A stretch of 64,000 nt of DNA from Euptelea pleiosperma (taxonomy: Eukaryota; Streptophyta; Magnoliopsida; Ranunculales; Eupteleaceae): the NCBI GenBank assembly GCA_035048495.1, contig CM068553.1, positions 1,743,259-1,807,258 of the forward strand. The letters run 5' to 3'. The number at the start of each line of letters is the position of its first letter. Within the stretch, counting starts at the first letter, position 1. This document shows positions 53,001 to 64,000 of the stretch, piece after piece. A model generated the notes under the pieces. The model had not been told where the DNA came from, ran no database searches, and saw nothing but the letters and a program-made list of their open reading frames with translations. A program made the translations under genes and the position numbers.

Positions 53001-55781
53001 TGAGCAAGTCTTTTTTACTTTTTTTCTCAGAACAATCGGTCAATTTGGACTTAGGATGGAAGTTCTTCAACTGATAGGAGGGCACACGAAGATTTGGAGG
53101 AGGTTGACGACAATCTATAATGGCTAGATCTGCTTGAATATATTGATAAAAATCCTGTGCTTCCATTGATCCTTCTTTGTTGCAACTCTATTGGATGACT
53201 GAATCGAAGGTTTCAAAAGTTTGATTCGAATCTTTGCTTGGATACAAAATCAATTTTCCGTTAACATTGACCCTCGAAGTGAGTTTTTTCCAGGGCAACA
53301 GTGGCCATGGTTTCTAGAGGGCGGTGGTGGAGAGAGAGAGGCAGAAATCGTTGGTGGTGGTGGCCAAGAGCAATTAACGGTGGTCGCTAGTGGCAACTAT
53401 TGTGGTATCAACAACGTTTAAAGTATTGTTTTGTCTCATTGTCTCAGGAAGCTGATGGAACAAGATGTCTCGACCGAGTTGAAACGAGATGGAACAAGAC
53501 AATTAGGGCTGGTAATGGATCGGGTTCAAGTCGGATCGGTACCGATTTGGTACCGATCCGATAAGAAATCCAACTGATCCGGACCCGATTCGGACTCGAT
53601 CGGATCAATAAAATTTAATTCCGGAATCGATCCGATATGATTAGATCGGTTCCGGGTCTGGTCTAATCCGACCTTGACTTGCATCTTAAGAAAGCGCAGC
53701 GTTTAATCTTTCCATCACTACTACTGTTCTCAACTTCTCACCAAACCCTAACCCTAACCGATTACTGTTGTTATTGTTATTCTCGCCACTCCCTTCAACA
53801 ACAATGCCGTTTCCGTCTCCGCTTTCCATCTCCTCTTCTTCTTTGAACGGAGTAACGGACTCTTTCCATATTTTCAATAATAGTCCTTGTACTGAACCCT
53901 AACTTTCTCCATTAATGCCTAGTAATGATCCTTGTAGACCTTCCCGAGTTGCTTGACTTGATGGGATCGGCAACCAATCACTTCCTCCCGAGTCAGGAAC
54001 TCAGAGATTTTCTTGTTGGGGTGGAGGAAGGAAAGGGTCTTCCTTGGATGGAAGCTTGGTGGTGGAGGGATGGTGCTTGTTAGCAGAACCCATCGTCATA
54101 GAAAAAGGAAAGTGAGGGAAGTGGTGAAGTGGGTGAAGGTTAATGGGGGGAATTTATTTTTAGTTATAGAAACTTGTACGAGTTTGCCTTTCTTAATAGT
54201 TTCATTAAATTAAATTAATTAAGGATATCTATATAATAAATATTATATATAGTATGTATAGATATTGGACTTATATCGGATTGGGACAAGGTTGATCCAG
54301 TACCGGTCGACAACCTGAGATCCGGTACCGATCCGATAATGAAAAATAATGTTCCGGACCCATTTTTCTCGGATCAGATCGGATCGGATCTTGGGTTTGA
54401 TCCGATCCATTGCCGACAATGGAACAAATAGATAGGTCTCGATATGATTAAATTATTTTGTAATGTGTAATTAGGTTACAAATTTATTTTTAGATTTATG
54501 TGTTAGAAAAGATACGTATATGATGAAATAAGTTTTTAAACTAGTTTTAATACTAAAATTGGGTTTTTGGGACGGGATGATGTATTCTCCTATGTATTGT
54601 CTCGGTACACTACAGGAGCGAGATATAACGAGATTTTGAACGGTAGTAAGGATGAACATTGGGGAGTGAAGGAATTTGATACAAACACCAATGAGGGTGA
54701 GAAGGGGGATGGAAAAGATGGGGTTTGGTGTGTGTGTGGAGGGTATTGAAATAAGTTCTAAAGAGTTGAAACTCCTATGACTTTTTAGTCACAGGAGTTG
54801 GTTGGACCAAAACACACGTTATTGGCTGAGTCGCGGGGATTGTGCTTTTCCTACGAACCAAAAGCACCCTTAGTTTAGGAACAAAGATAGTGTAAAGGTA
54901 TTATTTGGTCTTCACTTCACTAAAAATAATTGATTGAGCACATGGAATGGTGTGGTGCGAATGGTCATGAACTTTTTTGGTGTGTTTACAATTCCACATT
55001 GTTAAGGGTAGTTTTGGTATAATGGTTCATTTCTTATCTTAATTTTGACTAGTTGCTTTAGATATTTTAATTTGATATTTAACTTTTTATGACTAACTTT
55101 GCTTTATGGAGCTGACCGTTGGACAATCAAGAAACAACATATTTATTGAATGAGTGTAGCAGCATGAGGATGTTGAGATGGATAAATGGAAAGACTAGGA
55201 AAGAAAAAATCATAAATGAGCACATGGAGAATAGCCCCAATAGAAGATAAAATAAAAGAAAGTCAATTGAGATGGTTTGAGAATGTACAATGAAGACCAA
55301 CAACAGTACCAGTAAGGAGCGCTTTGGTGCAAGTTGAAGAAAGGAAGAGACGAAGGGAGAAATGACGTGGATTGAAGTAGTAAGAAAAGATTTGATTAAA
55401 GATATAGCTTTAAATAGAGTTGAATGGCATAATAGGATTCATGCTGCGAACCCCAAAGATTTGGGATTAGGCCAAGAAGGTGAGGATAATTGGCACCATG
55501 AGACAGCCAAACAGACATCGGCAACACCCCTTTCAAGCCTCTCGAGGGGCTGATCAATGTGAGAGTTTGAACATGTAGAGACATTGCCTTTTAATGGTAG
55601 AGAAAAGCACCTGATAAAACCCTCTCAATAATATTACTCTATTCAACAGAGAAGATTAGGGTTTTGAAGTATGCACTCGCTTCGAGGAATATGCAGTTGG
55701 GAGAGGATTGTTTTTGGGTCTCTTTAGCTTCATTTGTATAACTTTGCTTTTATGCTAGAGAGGGTCATCCTCTTTAATCTC

Positions 55782-55818
<37 letters not shown>

Positions 55819-58800
55819 TGTATAGTGGTTCTCCATGTTCTAATATCAATAAAATTATGACGTGGGATGAATGTGATAGTAAAATCTTAAGAACGATGAA
55901 ATAATAAATTTCCATGCTAATCACACAAATAATCAGATTTAAGCAAATAAATTTATTAAAATTCAAGGCTTTTGCACAATATTAGATCTGTTGCTTTAAC
56001 GACGAGGATCTGATGGAAGGTGGAACTTCCAACAAGCTTAGAGAATCAATTAAAGGCTGAAATAGATCTGAAATGGTTTCATTTTCCAAGAGATTATAAG
56101 TTATTTGAAGTTCAAAAAGGTTTCTCGCAAGTTTCGGGGCTTTCTAATAAGTATCGGATTTTAGCTGGGTTTTGGGAAAAAAAGGAGAACTATGGAATAC
56201 TAGGGTTTGAGAAGAGGTTAGGGTTTCTATGGTTACCGTATGGATTTGGGAATGTTTGGGGGTTGTGGTAGGGTTTTGGGAGGGTTTAGAGTGCCGTAGG
56301 AATAACCAGTGCAGGGGGTTATTATTCACGTCACCATTCACGCAACACTATTCACAGTGTTGTTCAATGGTTAGGGTTTAGAGATACGGTTGGGTTTTCT
56401 AGGTCAAACTTGATCCAAAAAGAAAATAAAGATGGAGAAAGAGAAGATAATAAGAGAAGAGATAGAAGTTACTTTCAGATTCGCATCGAATAGCTTAGAT
56501 TCACACCAAGGAAGTATGAGAACAATCCACAGAGATTCTCAAAGAGCAATAGTCAATATATTTCTTCATTAATGAAAGATTATAACTAAAAGAGTTTATA
56601 TAATAACTCAATATCTTGATCGAATCTTAGCCATCCTTCTAATCTAATGGCTATAAAAAAACAACTTAAAGCAACTAACTAAAATAACGAGCCTCCTAAC
56701 TTTAGGCTAATTGCAAAGACACCAAAAATTCTAAAAAACATCAAAATAAGCCTAAAAAACGAATACAAACTCTTCAAAATTCCCTACGCAACTCACATGC
56801 ATCCTTCCAATGTGGAGTCTTCATGATGCACATGCACGTGGGGTCTTCAAAATCTTCTTCAATATTTATATATATGGGCCAAACATAGATAATGATGAAT
56901 CTTTTAATTAACAATTGGAAATCCAAAGATAGATTTGATAATTGCTTTTTGTTGATTGAATGATTGGATTTGACCAATTAATTCTATAATCTATTTTTAT
57001 GGTTTTCTTGAGCTACTTTTTTTTATTTGCTGACGGTTGTTAATCATTTTGTTTAGAATTCTCTTGTTGATTTTCATGTATTCATTCTTGGAGTTTTCAG
57101 CAACATGTGATTTTTCATGAAATACTTCGTTAATGTTTTATTAAGGTTGTCTTTTGGATCTGTGATGGCCACCTTTTGTCCTCTTTAGTCTCACAATTGC
57201 TAATGTGTAAATATACACACTACAATTTATGAAGGGGAAATTATTGTGTAGAGCTTTTGGTTGTACACAAAAGCACCATTCTTTTCTGACACGGGGTACT
57301 TGACCATGTAGATGGAGAAGCTGGCAAGATTACAATATTTAAAGAAAAAAGATCCAAAAGATTGTGCACTTCTATATATAGTGTTGAATAGACTTCAAGT
57401 TTTGGCTAGTCTTTTTAAACTTAGCAGAGATGAAAAGGATAAGCCTTTGGTTGGATTTCTTTCACGCAATTTTCAGGTATCGTACAATAATATTTTGTCT
57501 CTCTCATTATACATCTGACATATGATGCCAACTCATTGAATTATTGTAGTTTACGCTTTGTTTCTCTAACTTATTGATTCTTGTGTTGCCTTCATTGTTA
57601 ATATGAATGTACTACTATCTCAAAGGTCAAAACAAAAGTAGTTGGTCTATCTATATTGGAGTACAAAAGAAACAACTGGGGAGGAGAAACTCTTTCAGCC
57701 AGTGGCTCAAGATAAGGGACCTCTAGGGGGGTCTTAATTCCATTCCATAACAAGCAAGCTCAGAAACTCTTTCAGCCAGTGGCTCAAGATAAGGGACCTC
57801 TAGAGGGATTTTAATTCCATTCCATAATAAGCAAGCTCAACTTCGATTACATGCGAACCACCAACTCGAGTATCATGTGCATAGAGACATTGTCAAATTG
57901 TCGTCCTTCTTCTTGTTGACTGACATTGACCTTCTATCCTCCTCTTCTTTATCCGAAAGCTTAACCCCTTCAAGCCGACTACGAATCCTAATGTATCCAC
58001 CTCCCAGTCATTAATCCGCCTTCTTAACCCCAGATCCCAAGAGAGGATGCCGTCCTCTATAGAAGATATTGCACGGACTGAGTCCCCTTTGCAGTTCAAC
58101 AAAGCATAGATCGATGGAAACTCCTCTTTAAGAGGAAAATCCCCACACCATCTATCTTCCCAAAATCGGACTTTGTTGTCGTTTCCCACCTTGAATTTAC
58201 TACGATTTCTGATCTCGCAGAGCATCTTGGAAATGCTCTCCACACCCCCGACCTGCAAGAAGAGGTAGGCACTCAGATGTCTGTGAATCCTCCTTAAGAG
58301 GAAAATCCCCACACCATCTATCTTCCCAAAATCGAACTTTGTTGTCGTTTCCCACCTTGAATTTACTACGATTTCTGATCTCGCCAAGCATCTTGGAAAT
58401 GCCTCTCCACACCCCCGACCTACCTGCAAGAAGAGGTAGGCACTCTGATGTCTCCACTGTGTGAATCAACACCCCGTTTAGCCGAGATCACTCTTCTCCA
58501 TAAATTTTCCCTCTCTACGCCGAATCTCCATAACCATTTCCCAAGCAGAGCATTGTTCATAAGCTTGATTTGGCGGACTCCGAGCCCTCCCTCTTCTTAG
58601 AAATTTCTCAAGTGAACATGATACCCGGATACTTCAAAATGGGTGCCGTGTCCGTGTCGGATACTTCCATTTTAAGTGTAAATGTCGTATCCACACCGTG
58701 TCGGTCCCGTATCCTTGCCGTATCCGGGTAACATTAATAGCATTCTACCCAAGGAACTAATCTTTGACTTCGCCCTTAACTTTACTAAGTTAAATTGTTG

Positions 58801-61800
58801 GAATTAATTGAGGAAGTTTAATGAACATGGAAAAGTTTTGTAAAAATTTGCTAACTTAGATAAGTTTGGAGGTATTATGCATTTACACATTCGTAGTATT
58901 AATGTATCTTGGATGTTTGAAAGAAATATTATTTGTAGAGAAAAATAGTTTTACTGAAGAACTACAAAATACACAACTTGAGGAGTTTAATAGAGTGGTC
59001 CTTTTCACTTGCAACCTCCTAAAAGCCAGAAAATGTGGAAATAAAAGTGTTTTTAACTCTTTTATCTTTTTTTTTTTAAAGTTTTGTTCTTGGGCAGTAG
59101 AATTCACCGAAATATTACAGGTAAACTTCAGTTCACCAGGTAAAAATCGACAAAATTTGCCAAAAATTCGGCTAATTTTAATACTATGATTCTACCTATT
59201 GTACACATGATGCTGGCACGCTGACCTAATCAGAGTCTGAAAAGTAAATTTCTAATGCATCTTATCCAATATGCATTTGCATTAATCTCCAGTCTCATTG
59301 TTTCAGGAGGAAAAAAATAAGGCAGCTGCTTTGAAAAATGCTTATGTTTTAATGGGAAGACATCAGCTAGAGCTTGCTGTCGCTTTCTTTCTACTTGGGG
59401 GTGATCCTACTTCTGCAGTCACTGTCTGTGCTAAAAACCTTGGTGATGAACAGCTTGCTCTTGTAATTTGTCGCCTTCTTGAGGGGTATGGTGGGCCATT
59501 AGAGCGTCATCTTATTTCAAAGCTTCTGCTTCCAGCCGCAACTGAGAAAGGGGATTACTGGCTCGTAAGCCTTCTTGAGGTGTGTGGGATATGGATAGTA
59601 AAAGTTATACTTTTTTAAGGACAATATTTCATGTCTGTAGGCGCATTCATGACATCTGAAAAGTCTTTGGCTTGTTAATGTTAACTGTCCTTGATGTGCA
59701 GTGGGTGTTAGGGTATTACTGTCAATCTTTTCTGGAATTGCTTGGTTTCCAAATGGATTCACTGATCAATAAGTCGGTCCTCCCATCCAATCAAGCTGCA
59801 TTTTCAGAGCCAAAAGTCGGTCAGTTCTGCCTAATGCTAGCAACCAAAAATTGCATGAAGAATTCTGTAGGGGAGTATGCGGCTGCAGTTCTGGTTAGGT
59901 GGGCAACATTGATGACTTCAATTGCCTTAAACAAATGTGGACATCCTGTAAGTATTTGTTATTTTGTTATCTTGGCATTTAGATAATGATTTAGCATTCT
60001 GGTAGTGTCTCCCATTCCTAATCATCTTTGTTTCTTTTCAGAAATAGTGACCACCTGTTGTTACCACCAAAAGTTTGAACTGTTCTATACTTTAGTGTGT
60101 AATTCATTGGATCAGGTGTACAACTTCTAACCTAAATTGTCAATGTAATGATGAAGTACTTGGAAACTTCAGTATACATGTCCATCCACCCTGGTTTCTT
60201 GCACTCATGCATGGTTCTGAATGTTTGATTTGTAGTCTTTTCTTCAAATTTTGGAATGTTTCGTTTCGTCAGAAAACCAAAACGAAACATTGCATATGTT
60301 TTCTTTCGTAATGTTTCGGTTTGTTTCGCCGAGCCAATCCAAAAAATAAAAAATATGATTTCATGATTTTGGAAATGTTTTGGAAATTTCGTTTTTTTCA
60401 ATGTTTCGTTTCGTTTCGGAGTTTGTCTTGGTTTTTCACTTGACTGAGACATTCCTCCGATACGAAAATTTAAACCTTGCTTGCCGGGGGGGGGGGGGGG
60501 GTGTGGGTTGTGTGCCTGGGATCCTTTGATATACATTGTTAAGCCTCCCTCTAACAGCTTAAACTTTTAGAGGAAAGTGGTTGATCAACATTAAACATGA
60601 AGTTCAAGTAATGGACCTGAAAGAAAGATATTGGCTCAAATGGTCCTAGCAGTCCCTATGTTATCTTTGTTGTTTTGCTACTCAAACCTATATGATCTAT
60701 TAATGTGGATCAAGAATTTCTTGCATTGGCATCTGAAAATCCCGTTTCATTCATAATAGCTTGTAGGAAATAAATTATCAGGCATATTGTCTTTATTGGT
60801 CATTGAGTTCAAATTCTCTAGTAGGATAACATAATTGATCACTGTCATATGTGTTTAAAGCTTGAAGCTTTGGAGTGCCTTTCATCTTCTTCGAGCATTC
60901 TTGAGGGTAAAGATCAAGGAAGCATATCAGATATTGGGAACCATGGGATTCTTCACGGTGTACTAAAGGCTTCTTCAAGTGATGGTTCTAACTGGCTAGC
61001 AGGTGATGTTGCCTTGCATTTGGAGTCCAATGTTAAATTGGATTTGGCAATACAATACATTTCAGAATTGATAATGGAGCATCCAAGCTGGCCAGACACC
61101 ATTTTGGCATCTTGTGGGGCACTCGTCTGCAAGGAGTACGAGACCTATCAGTATGAGCAGTCACTTGAAAAGTTCCAGCATAAGCTAAACACCGGACTTG
61201 CAACGTTTGAGCAGAAGTACTCTTTGAATTCTGTTGCTCTGATTAATATGGTAGCGTTATTCATTAACCTAGATATTTACTCTTCTTATCTCCTGTAATT
61301 TGATGTCTTTTATGTCTCTTCACCTTGGTTTTCCACGTGGGACTGATATGTTTTTATTTCCACAGATCTTAGTTTCTTTGTGCAATAAAGGGTTGTTGTT
61401 TCTCGGATACCATATATTGCATGACTATACTTCTCGAGAACATCCACAGGATAAGAACTATACAGTAGGCAGTTTTCTGCTATATCCTTCCCTTCCAAAG
61501 CTACTTCTGAAGGCAACTGAAGAGGTCTCATATTTATTGGCCTGGTATATCATGGCCTGCAGTATTACTCGCTCTCCTTTTAATACAGGGTCCACCGAGC
61601 ATAATGTATTTGGCCTTGATAAATCTTACCAGTTACATGCGTGGGATGTTTATAGGCAGGGCCTCATACACTCACTAAGGGGTTTAAGAGCTACACTGAA
61701 GATTTATTTTTCTGGCTTTCTTACAGAAGACCTCACTATGAAATTCTTTACCGCTCTTGATCTTCTTGAGTATTATGTGCTTTTTGCTTCAGCATGGCTT

Positions 61801-64000
61801 CAAAGGAATTTAAAAGATCTTATTCTGATGATACATCCCATCTTGATCTCATATACCGATGGGCATACTCCTTCAGAAATTGATGTGGCAAATCTGAAGA
61901 AACTTTTATGCCGAAGTGCAGAGTTGATGACTTGTGATTCATTGAGTGATGGTGTAGGGGTCCTTCCAGTTGCTAACCACAAACAATGGCAACATGAACA
62001 AGGTGGACAGATAATGTATTCAATACCAGAAGACGAAAGATGGCAACTCATAGGAGCTTGTTTGTGGAGCCACCTATCCAGTTTCACCAAAGATCAGCTA
62101 AAATCTGTGCCAGACAGCCTCGAAGATGGTTATTCTTCCAGAAGCCCTCAAGGCAGACTTTCTTCCTTAACATCAGGCTCCGAAAGTACTGAATCTGATG
62201 GGAACAGTACACTGAAACCAAGCAAGCTGCTACTGGTGTTCTTGGCTAAGTTACTGAAGAACGCAGTTACATGCATTTCCTCATCTCGTGGAAAACAGCT
62301 AGCATCATTCCTAAGGCAGAAAGCAGAGAAGGGTTTGCCTGTACCTACACTTGTATGGTTAGAAGAATATAACCAGTCTCGACCTAGAGCCCTGTGTAAT
62401 CTTCTCGACCAGGGAATTGATAGCTTGCAACTGACTAACAACCAAAATGGGGCATTATTTGAAATATTATGGGAAATTTCTGCTGATCCTAGGGAAATAT
62501 GTGAAGGTTTTGCAGAAGAAAAAATTAGCTATTTGCAATCTATTAGCCAGAAATCCTCTAAAAGCTGGAGTGATATGCATAAAGGCATCATGAGTGAGTG
62601 TGAAAATGGTGACACTTCAAATTATGATCAAGAAGGTAGGATTAGCGATAGTTCTGCTAATAGTGGAGCTGGATCACCTTCTGGGAGAAGGTCCCCAGAT
62701 TTTCAAGGCTTCGGACGAAAGGATTCAACCTTTATCAACGAGGTTACATGTTTCCAGAATCCAGAGGAAATATATAAGAAAAATGGAGAGCTTCTGGAGG
62801 TAATTCTTTACTTCTGTCCAGTTACCTTGTATTTGAAGATTACAATTGTTCCAAGTATGTTTGTCAAGTCAACCATAGGTGGCTCGCAATTTCTTTTGGT
62901 TCCCAGAGCTTCCATACTGTATTCGATGATTTACTGGTTATTTCTTGTTTCTTCTATTTATTTATTTTTTCTTTTTTGCAGGCAATGTGTATCAACTCCA
63001 TTGATCAACAACAAGCTGCAGTTGCTAGCAATCGAAAGGTTGGTCTCTGGGCACATGTTCAAGCTTTACTGTAAAGCATCTGATCACATGTTTGGCAGGA
63101 TCTCTTTCTACTGCTTCTGGAGCTCTTCTACTGTTTGTCCGTGTTTTATAAATTTGTGATTGTACTTCTGCAAAAGGTTGAATGTTGAAAAAAAATGCGA
63201 AAGGGAAACTACAATATCTATATATTAAAAGGTTTGCTACATGGGACAATTCTATGAATCCCTTAGACAACAACTCATGAACATGGTTTTACATCTGTCT
63301 TGAGACCTGGATCATCCACGACCGAGGCCGAGTTGACTCTCACGAGTAAACTCAGTCTCGGAACTGTCTCGGACGGGTCACATAAGGATCATAACTTGGT
63401 CCTGGCCAAGACTGAGTTGACTCTGAGTGAACTCAGTCTCAGCTGAGACTTAAAACCATGCTCAGGATGGCCTTCTAAATGGGAAACCTTAATATCAATT
63501 GGTGTATGACAAGTAACTCTACCATCCATTCGTTCTTCACATATTTTCATAAGATCGATTCTTGGTCCAAGCCCATAGCTCAATTGGCTGACGTTTTAAC
63601 CTGCAACCATGACGTAACAGATTTTATCCCATCTTAACCATAATAAAAAAAAGTAATTGTAAAATGGCTATAATTTATTTAAATTTCTAATTCTCAAATC
63701 ACTACTTGGGAGTGCAAAAAACAACCAAACTCACTAGAGAGCTTAACCTCATATAGCTTGGGAAACTGCTCTGGACTGTCCTTCCCATGTTAAACATTGG
63801 CATGTGTAACAAAATTATACCAATGATAATGCTTCACAATTCACATGTCACCATGATGTTTTAGCTTCTCTCATTATCAGGGAAGTTTCTCCATCAAGAT
63901 TTTTATGCCAGATGTGTATGTTTCTTTTTGAATTTTAATCCAGTTAGTTATTTGGAGCATGGCATTGGGTTGCTCAAATATTTTAAGCGTTTATATCAAC
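44061..64000 (+). CDS. DMXL/Rabconnectin-3-like (yeast Rav1-type) WD40 protein, C-terminus beyond window
   Basis: Ten exons join in phase: 44061-44481, 44771-47437, 49401-49872, 50735-50963, 57312-57476, 59307-59579, 59702-59947, 60861-61250, 61366-62799 and 62982-63038. They give 2118 codons without a stop; the feature continues past 64000. WD40 repeats include TCCLDGTVRLW (about 272) and TGCSDGSLKLW (about 726). Rav1 C-terminal-domain sequence follows: GHWKRACVAVRHLVGY, KDPKDCALLYI, QLELAVAFFLLGGDP, DEQLALVICRL and FCLMLATKN. The match to the large Arabidopsis protein I recall as At2g46560 (about 2500 residues) is strong, so the final roughly 400 residues, with more WD40 repeats, should lie to the right. 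Rav1/DMXL proteins reassemble V-ATPase V1 with V0. The plant name RAV1 belongs to an unrelated factor and is avoided. Confidence 0.9.
47438..48252 (+). other. DMXL-type intron 2, left part
   Basis: No gene or bounded repeat is seen before the MITE at 48253. Confidence 0.5.
48253..48724. mobile_element. PIF/Harbinger-like MITE, 472 bp
   Basis: The ends GGCTGCGTTTGGCATTACGG and (reverse complement) GCTGTGTTTGGGATTGCAAT are flanked by TAA (48250-48252 and 48725-48727). It lies in intron 2 of the DMXL-type gene. Confidence 0.75.
48725..49400 (+). other. DMXL-type intron 2, right part
   Basis: Short direct repeat of agTGGAGTTTGAGAATC-type sequence at about 48830 and 48876. Nothing else was recognised. 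The intron ends GTTTGCAG. Confidence 0.5.
49873..50734 (+). other. DMXL-type intron 3
   Basis: AT-rich intron, no feature recognised. The acceptor AG at 50733-50734 was chosen over the earlier TATAG at 50711 because only the later one restores the reading RRFWVAVRFQQL. Confidence 0.6.
50976..51296. repeat. about 161-bp tandem duplication
   Basis: TTCTTTATTATCTGCCTGTT at 50983 recurs as ATCTTTATTATCTGTCTGTT at 51144. Matching continues through GGGAGGTTATTGTCTTGCAA to GATTTATAGTTAA. It starts just inside intron 4 of the DMXL-type gene. Confidence 0.85.
51895..52004 (+). mobile_element. LINE-type 3' tail
   Basis: TTAGGAGGTTTTCTCAACCT, then CTCCTAATATATTCC and AATAATAAAGAAAAAAAA form a 3' UTR and tail similar to the other LINE ends. 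No coding part is present. Confidence 0.45.
52709..54868. mobile_element. possible 2.2-kb PIF/Harbinger-like element with nested insertion
   Basis: The left end is AGGTGCAATTGGTTCACAGG after TTA. The right end (reverse complement) is GGGTGCTTTTGGTTCGTAGG before TTA. The inverted ends and TTA on both sides suit PIF/Harbinger, but the great distance between ends means they could belong to two separate MITEs. The word-repeat element at 53504-54414 would be nested inside. No transposase is seen. Confidence 0.4.
53504..54414. mobile_element. hAT-like GGATCGG-word element with unique cargo
   Basis: It begins TAGGGCTGGTAATGGATCGG. Its right side ends with GATCCGATCCATTGCC. Word-repeat arms (GGATCGG, CCGATCCG, GGTACCGATCC) occupy 53504-53680 and about 54290-54414. 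Between them lie about 600 bp of non-repeated sequence with a 63-codon minus-strand open frame (53877-53686). GACAAT beside both ends may be a partial target duplication. The unique middle may be captured host sequence. Confidence 0.5.
55095..55500 (+). mobile_element. RTE-clade LINE 3' fragment
   Basis: Broken frames read LLYGAECWTIKKQH, MSVAAMRMLRWINGKTRKEK and then TWIEVVRKDLIKDIALNRVE..WHNRIHAANP. These are the conserved C-terminal end of plant RTE-type reverse transcriptases, different from the L1-type relics elsewhere in the window. It lies in the DMXL-type intron 4. Confidence 0.8.
55786..55817. repeat. (TC)n microsatellite
   Basis: About 15 uninterrupted CT units. Confidence 0.95.
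55818..57311 (+). other. rest of DMXL-type intron 4
   Basis: No gene is seen. Open frames at 56020-56271 and 56774-56977 have no recognisable domain. The intron closes CATGTAG directly before the ATG of MEKLARLQYL, which is an internal Met rather than a start. Confidence 0.5.
57685..57838. repeat. 77-bp tandem duplication
   Basis: AGAAACTCTTTCAGCCAGTG at 57685 recurs at 57762. The copies continue through GATAAGGGACCTCTAG to AAGCAAGCTC with few mismatches. Confidence 0.9.
57890..58600 (-). mobile_element. internal LINE fragment with 166-bp tandem duplication
   Basis: The minus strand reads KFKVGNDNKVRFWEDRWCGD and FPSIYALLNCKGDSVRAISS then LRRRINDWEVD, the same region as in the 41.3-42.5 kb LINE. 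The segment beginning CCCCACACCATCTATCTTCC is present twice, at 58141 and 58307. No 3' tail is present. It lies in intron 5 of the DMXL-type gene. Confidence 0.85.
58610..58735. repeat. GTGTCGG/CCGTATCC word repeat
   Basis: ATACCCGGATAC, GCCGTGTCCGTGTCGGATAC and CCGTGTCGGTCCCGTATCC cluster here, similar to 38905-39005. Confidence 0.55.
58736..59306 (+). other. DMXL-type intron 5, right part
   Basis: No feature is recognised. An open frame at 58866-59189 has no domain. The intron ends GTTTCAG. Confidence 0.5.
60205..60480. mobile_element. word-repeat foldback element (TTTCGTTTCG)
   Basis: The right end is AATTTAAACCTTGC, like the CAAGGTTTAAA elements in the LBD intron. The interior repeats GTTTCGTTTCG, AAACGAAACATT and TTTTGGAAATG words on both strands. 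The left end is unclear. It lies in intron 7 of the DMXL-type gene. Confidence 0.5.
60486..60501. repeat. 16-G homopolymer
   Basis: An uninterrupted run of G between GCC and TGTGGG, right next to the word-repeat element. Its length may be assembly-uncertain. Confidence 0.8.
63039..63278 (+). other. start of DMXL-type intron 10
   Basis: The donor GTTGGT follows the exon that ends SIDQQQAAVASNRK. The reading frame stays open for a while after the donor but loses family similarity, so I end the exon at 63038. Confidence 0.55.
63279..63463. mobile_element. word-repeat foldback element (GAGTTGACTC)
   Basis: The ends ACATGGTTTTACATCTG and (reverse complement) GCATGGTTTTAAGTCTC enclose repeated GAGTTGACTC, ACTCAGTCTCG and CTGTCTCGG words. 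It lies in intron 10 of the DMXL-type gene. Confidence 0.6.
63464..64000 (+). other. DMXL-type intron 10 to window edge
   Basis: No further coding exon of the DMXL-type gene was recognised before the right edge. Confidence 0.5.

Noticed and set aside
58200..58472. Open frames of 90 and 178 codons on the minus strand
   Set aside because: They are LINE sequence, lengthened by an internal tandem duplication.
61300..61365. Apparent start of a 619-codon open frame at 61300
   Set aside because: The family reading INM|ILVSLCNKG shows this stretch is intron, and the exon begins at 61366.
1..64000. CRISPR array, prokaryotic operon, phage or integron
   Set aside because: No spaced direct repeats, Shine-Dalgarno-led gene sets or phage genes; the genes have plant-type introns.
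1..64000. Integrated pararetrovirus or organellar DNA insert
   Set aside because: No stretch with chloroplast, mitochondrial or caulimovirus-type coding sequence was recognised.

Overview
This is a nuclear segment of a flowering-plant genome. The evidence is the gene content (a LOB-domain factor, a PsbQ-like chloroplast NDH subunit and the KH-domain protein RCF3), GT-AG introns of up to about 7.8 kb, and a dense load of decayed LINEs, one Ty1-copia relic and many foldback (MITE-type) elements. The species cannot be fixed from the sequence. All gene models were built by hand, by joining reading frames at GT/AG sites and comparing with remembered protein families. No alignment was run.

Layout, left to right. 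(1) 0-2.9 kb: foldback transposons upstream of RCF3. (2) 2.95-15.04 kb (+): a complete eight-exon RCF3/HOS5-type five-KH-domain gene of 671 codons plus stop. Its 7.8-kb first intron holds at least four LINE relics, one with a second LINE nested inside it. (3) 18.85-19.70 kb (-): the last two exons of a PsbQ-like (PnsL3-type) gene; its first exon was not found. (4) 22.85-25.31 kb (+): a two-exon class I LOB-domain gene. (5) 29.17-35.12 kb (+): SRP19 in three exons, with a 5.4-kb second intron that carries a foldback element, a LINE tail and an antisense Alfin-like PHD relic. (6) 36.68-43.63 kb (-): KISH/TMEM167, a 70-residue secretory-pathway membrane protein in four very small coding exons, the first of which supplies only the ATG. 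Its 5.9-kb intron contains a LINE with target-site duplication and a copia relic. (7) 44.06 kb to beyond the right edge (+): the DMXL/Rabconnectin-3/yeast-Rav1-type V-ATPase regulator. Ten exons (2118 codons) lie inside the window and the C-terminus is missing.

SRP19 and KISH converge, while KISH and the DMXL-type gene diverge from a shared region of about 435 bp between start codons. SRP19 (targeting to the ER), KISH (secretory membrane) and the DMXL-type protein (V-ATPase assembly on endomembranes) all serve the endomembrane system. I infer nothing beyond neighbourhood from that.

The most unusual content is in the repeats. One palindromic core of about 200-260 bp recurs at least eight times, free or inside at least three different transposon wrappers. 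A second group consists of foldback elements with similar ends whose interiors are built from one short repeated word (for example CCGTTA, GGAACCG or TTTCG). No prokaryote-style defence system, CRISPR array or gene cluster is present.
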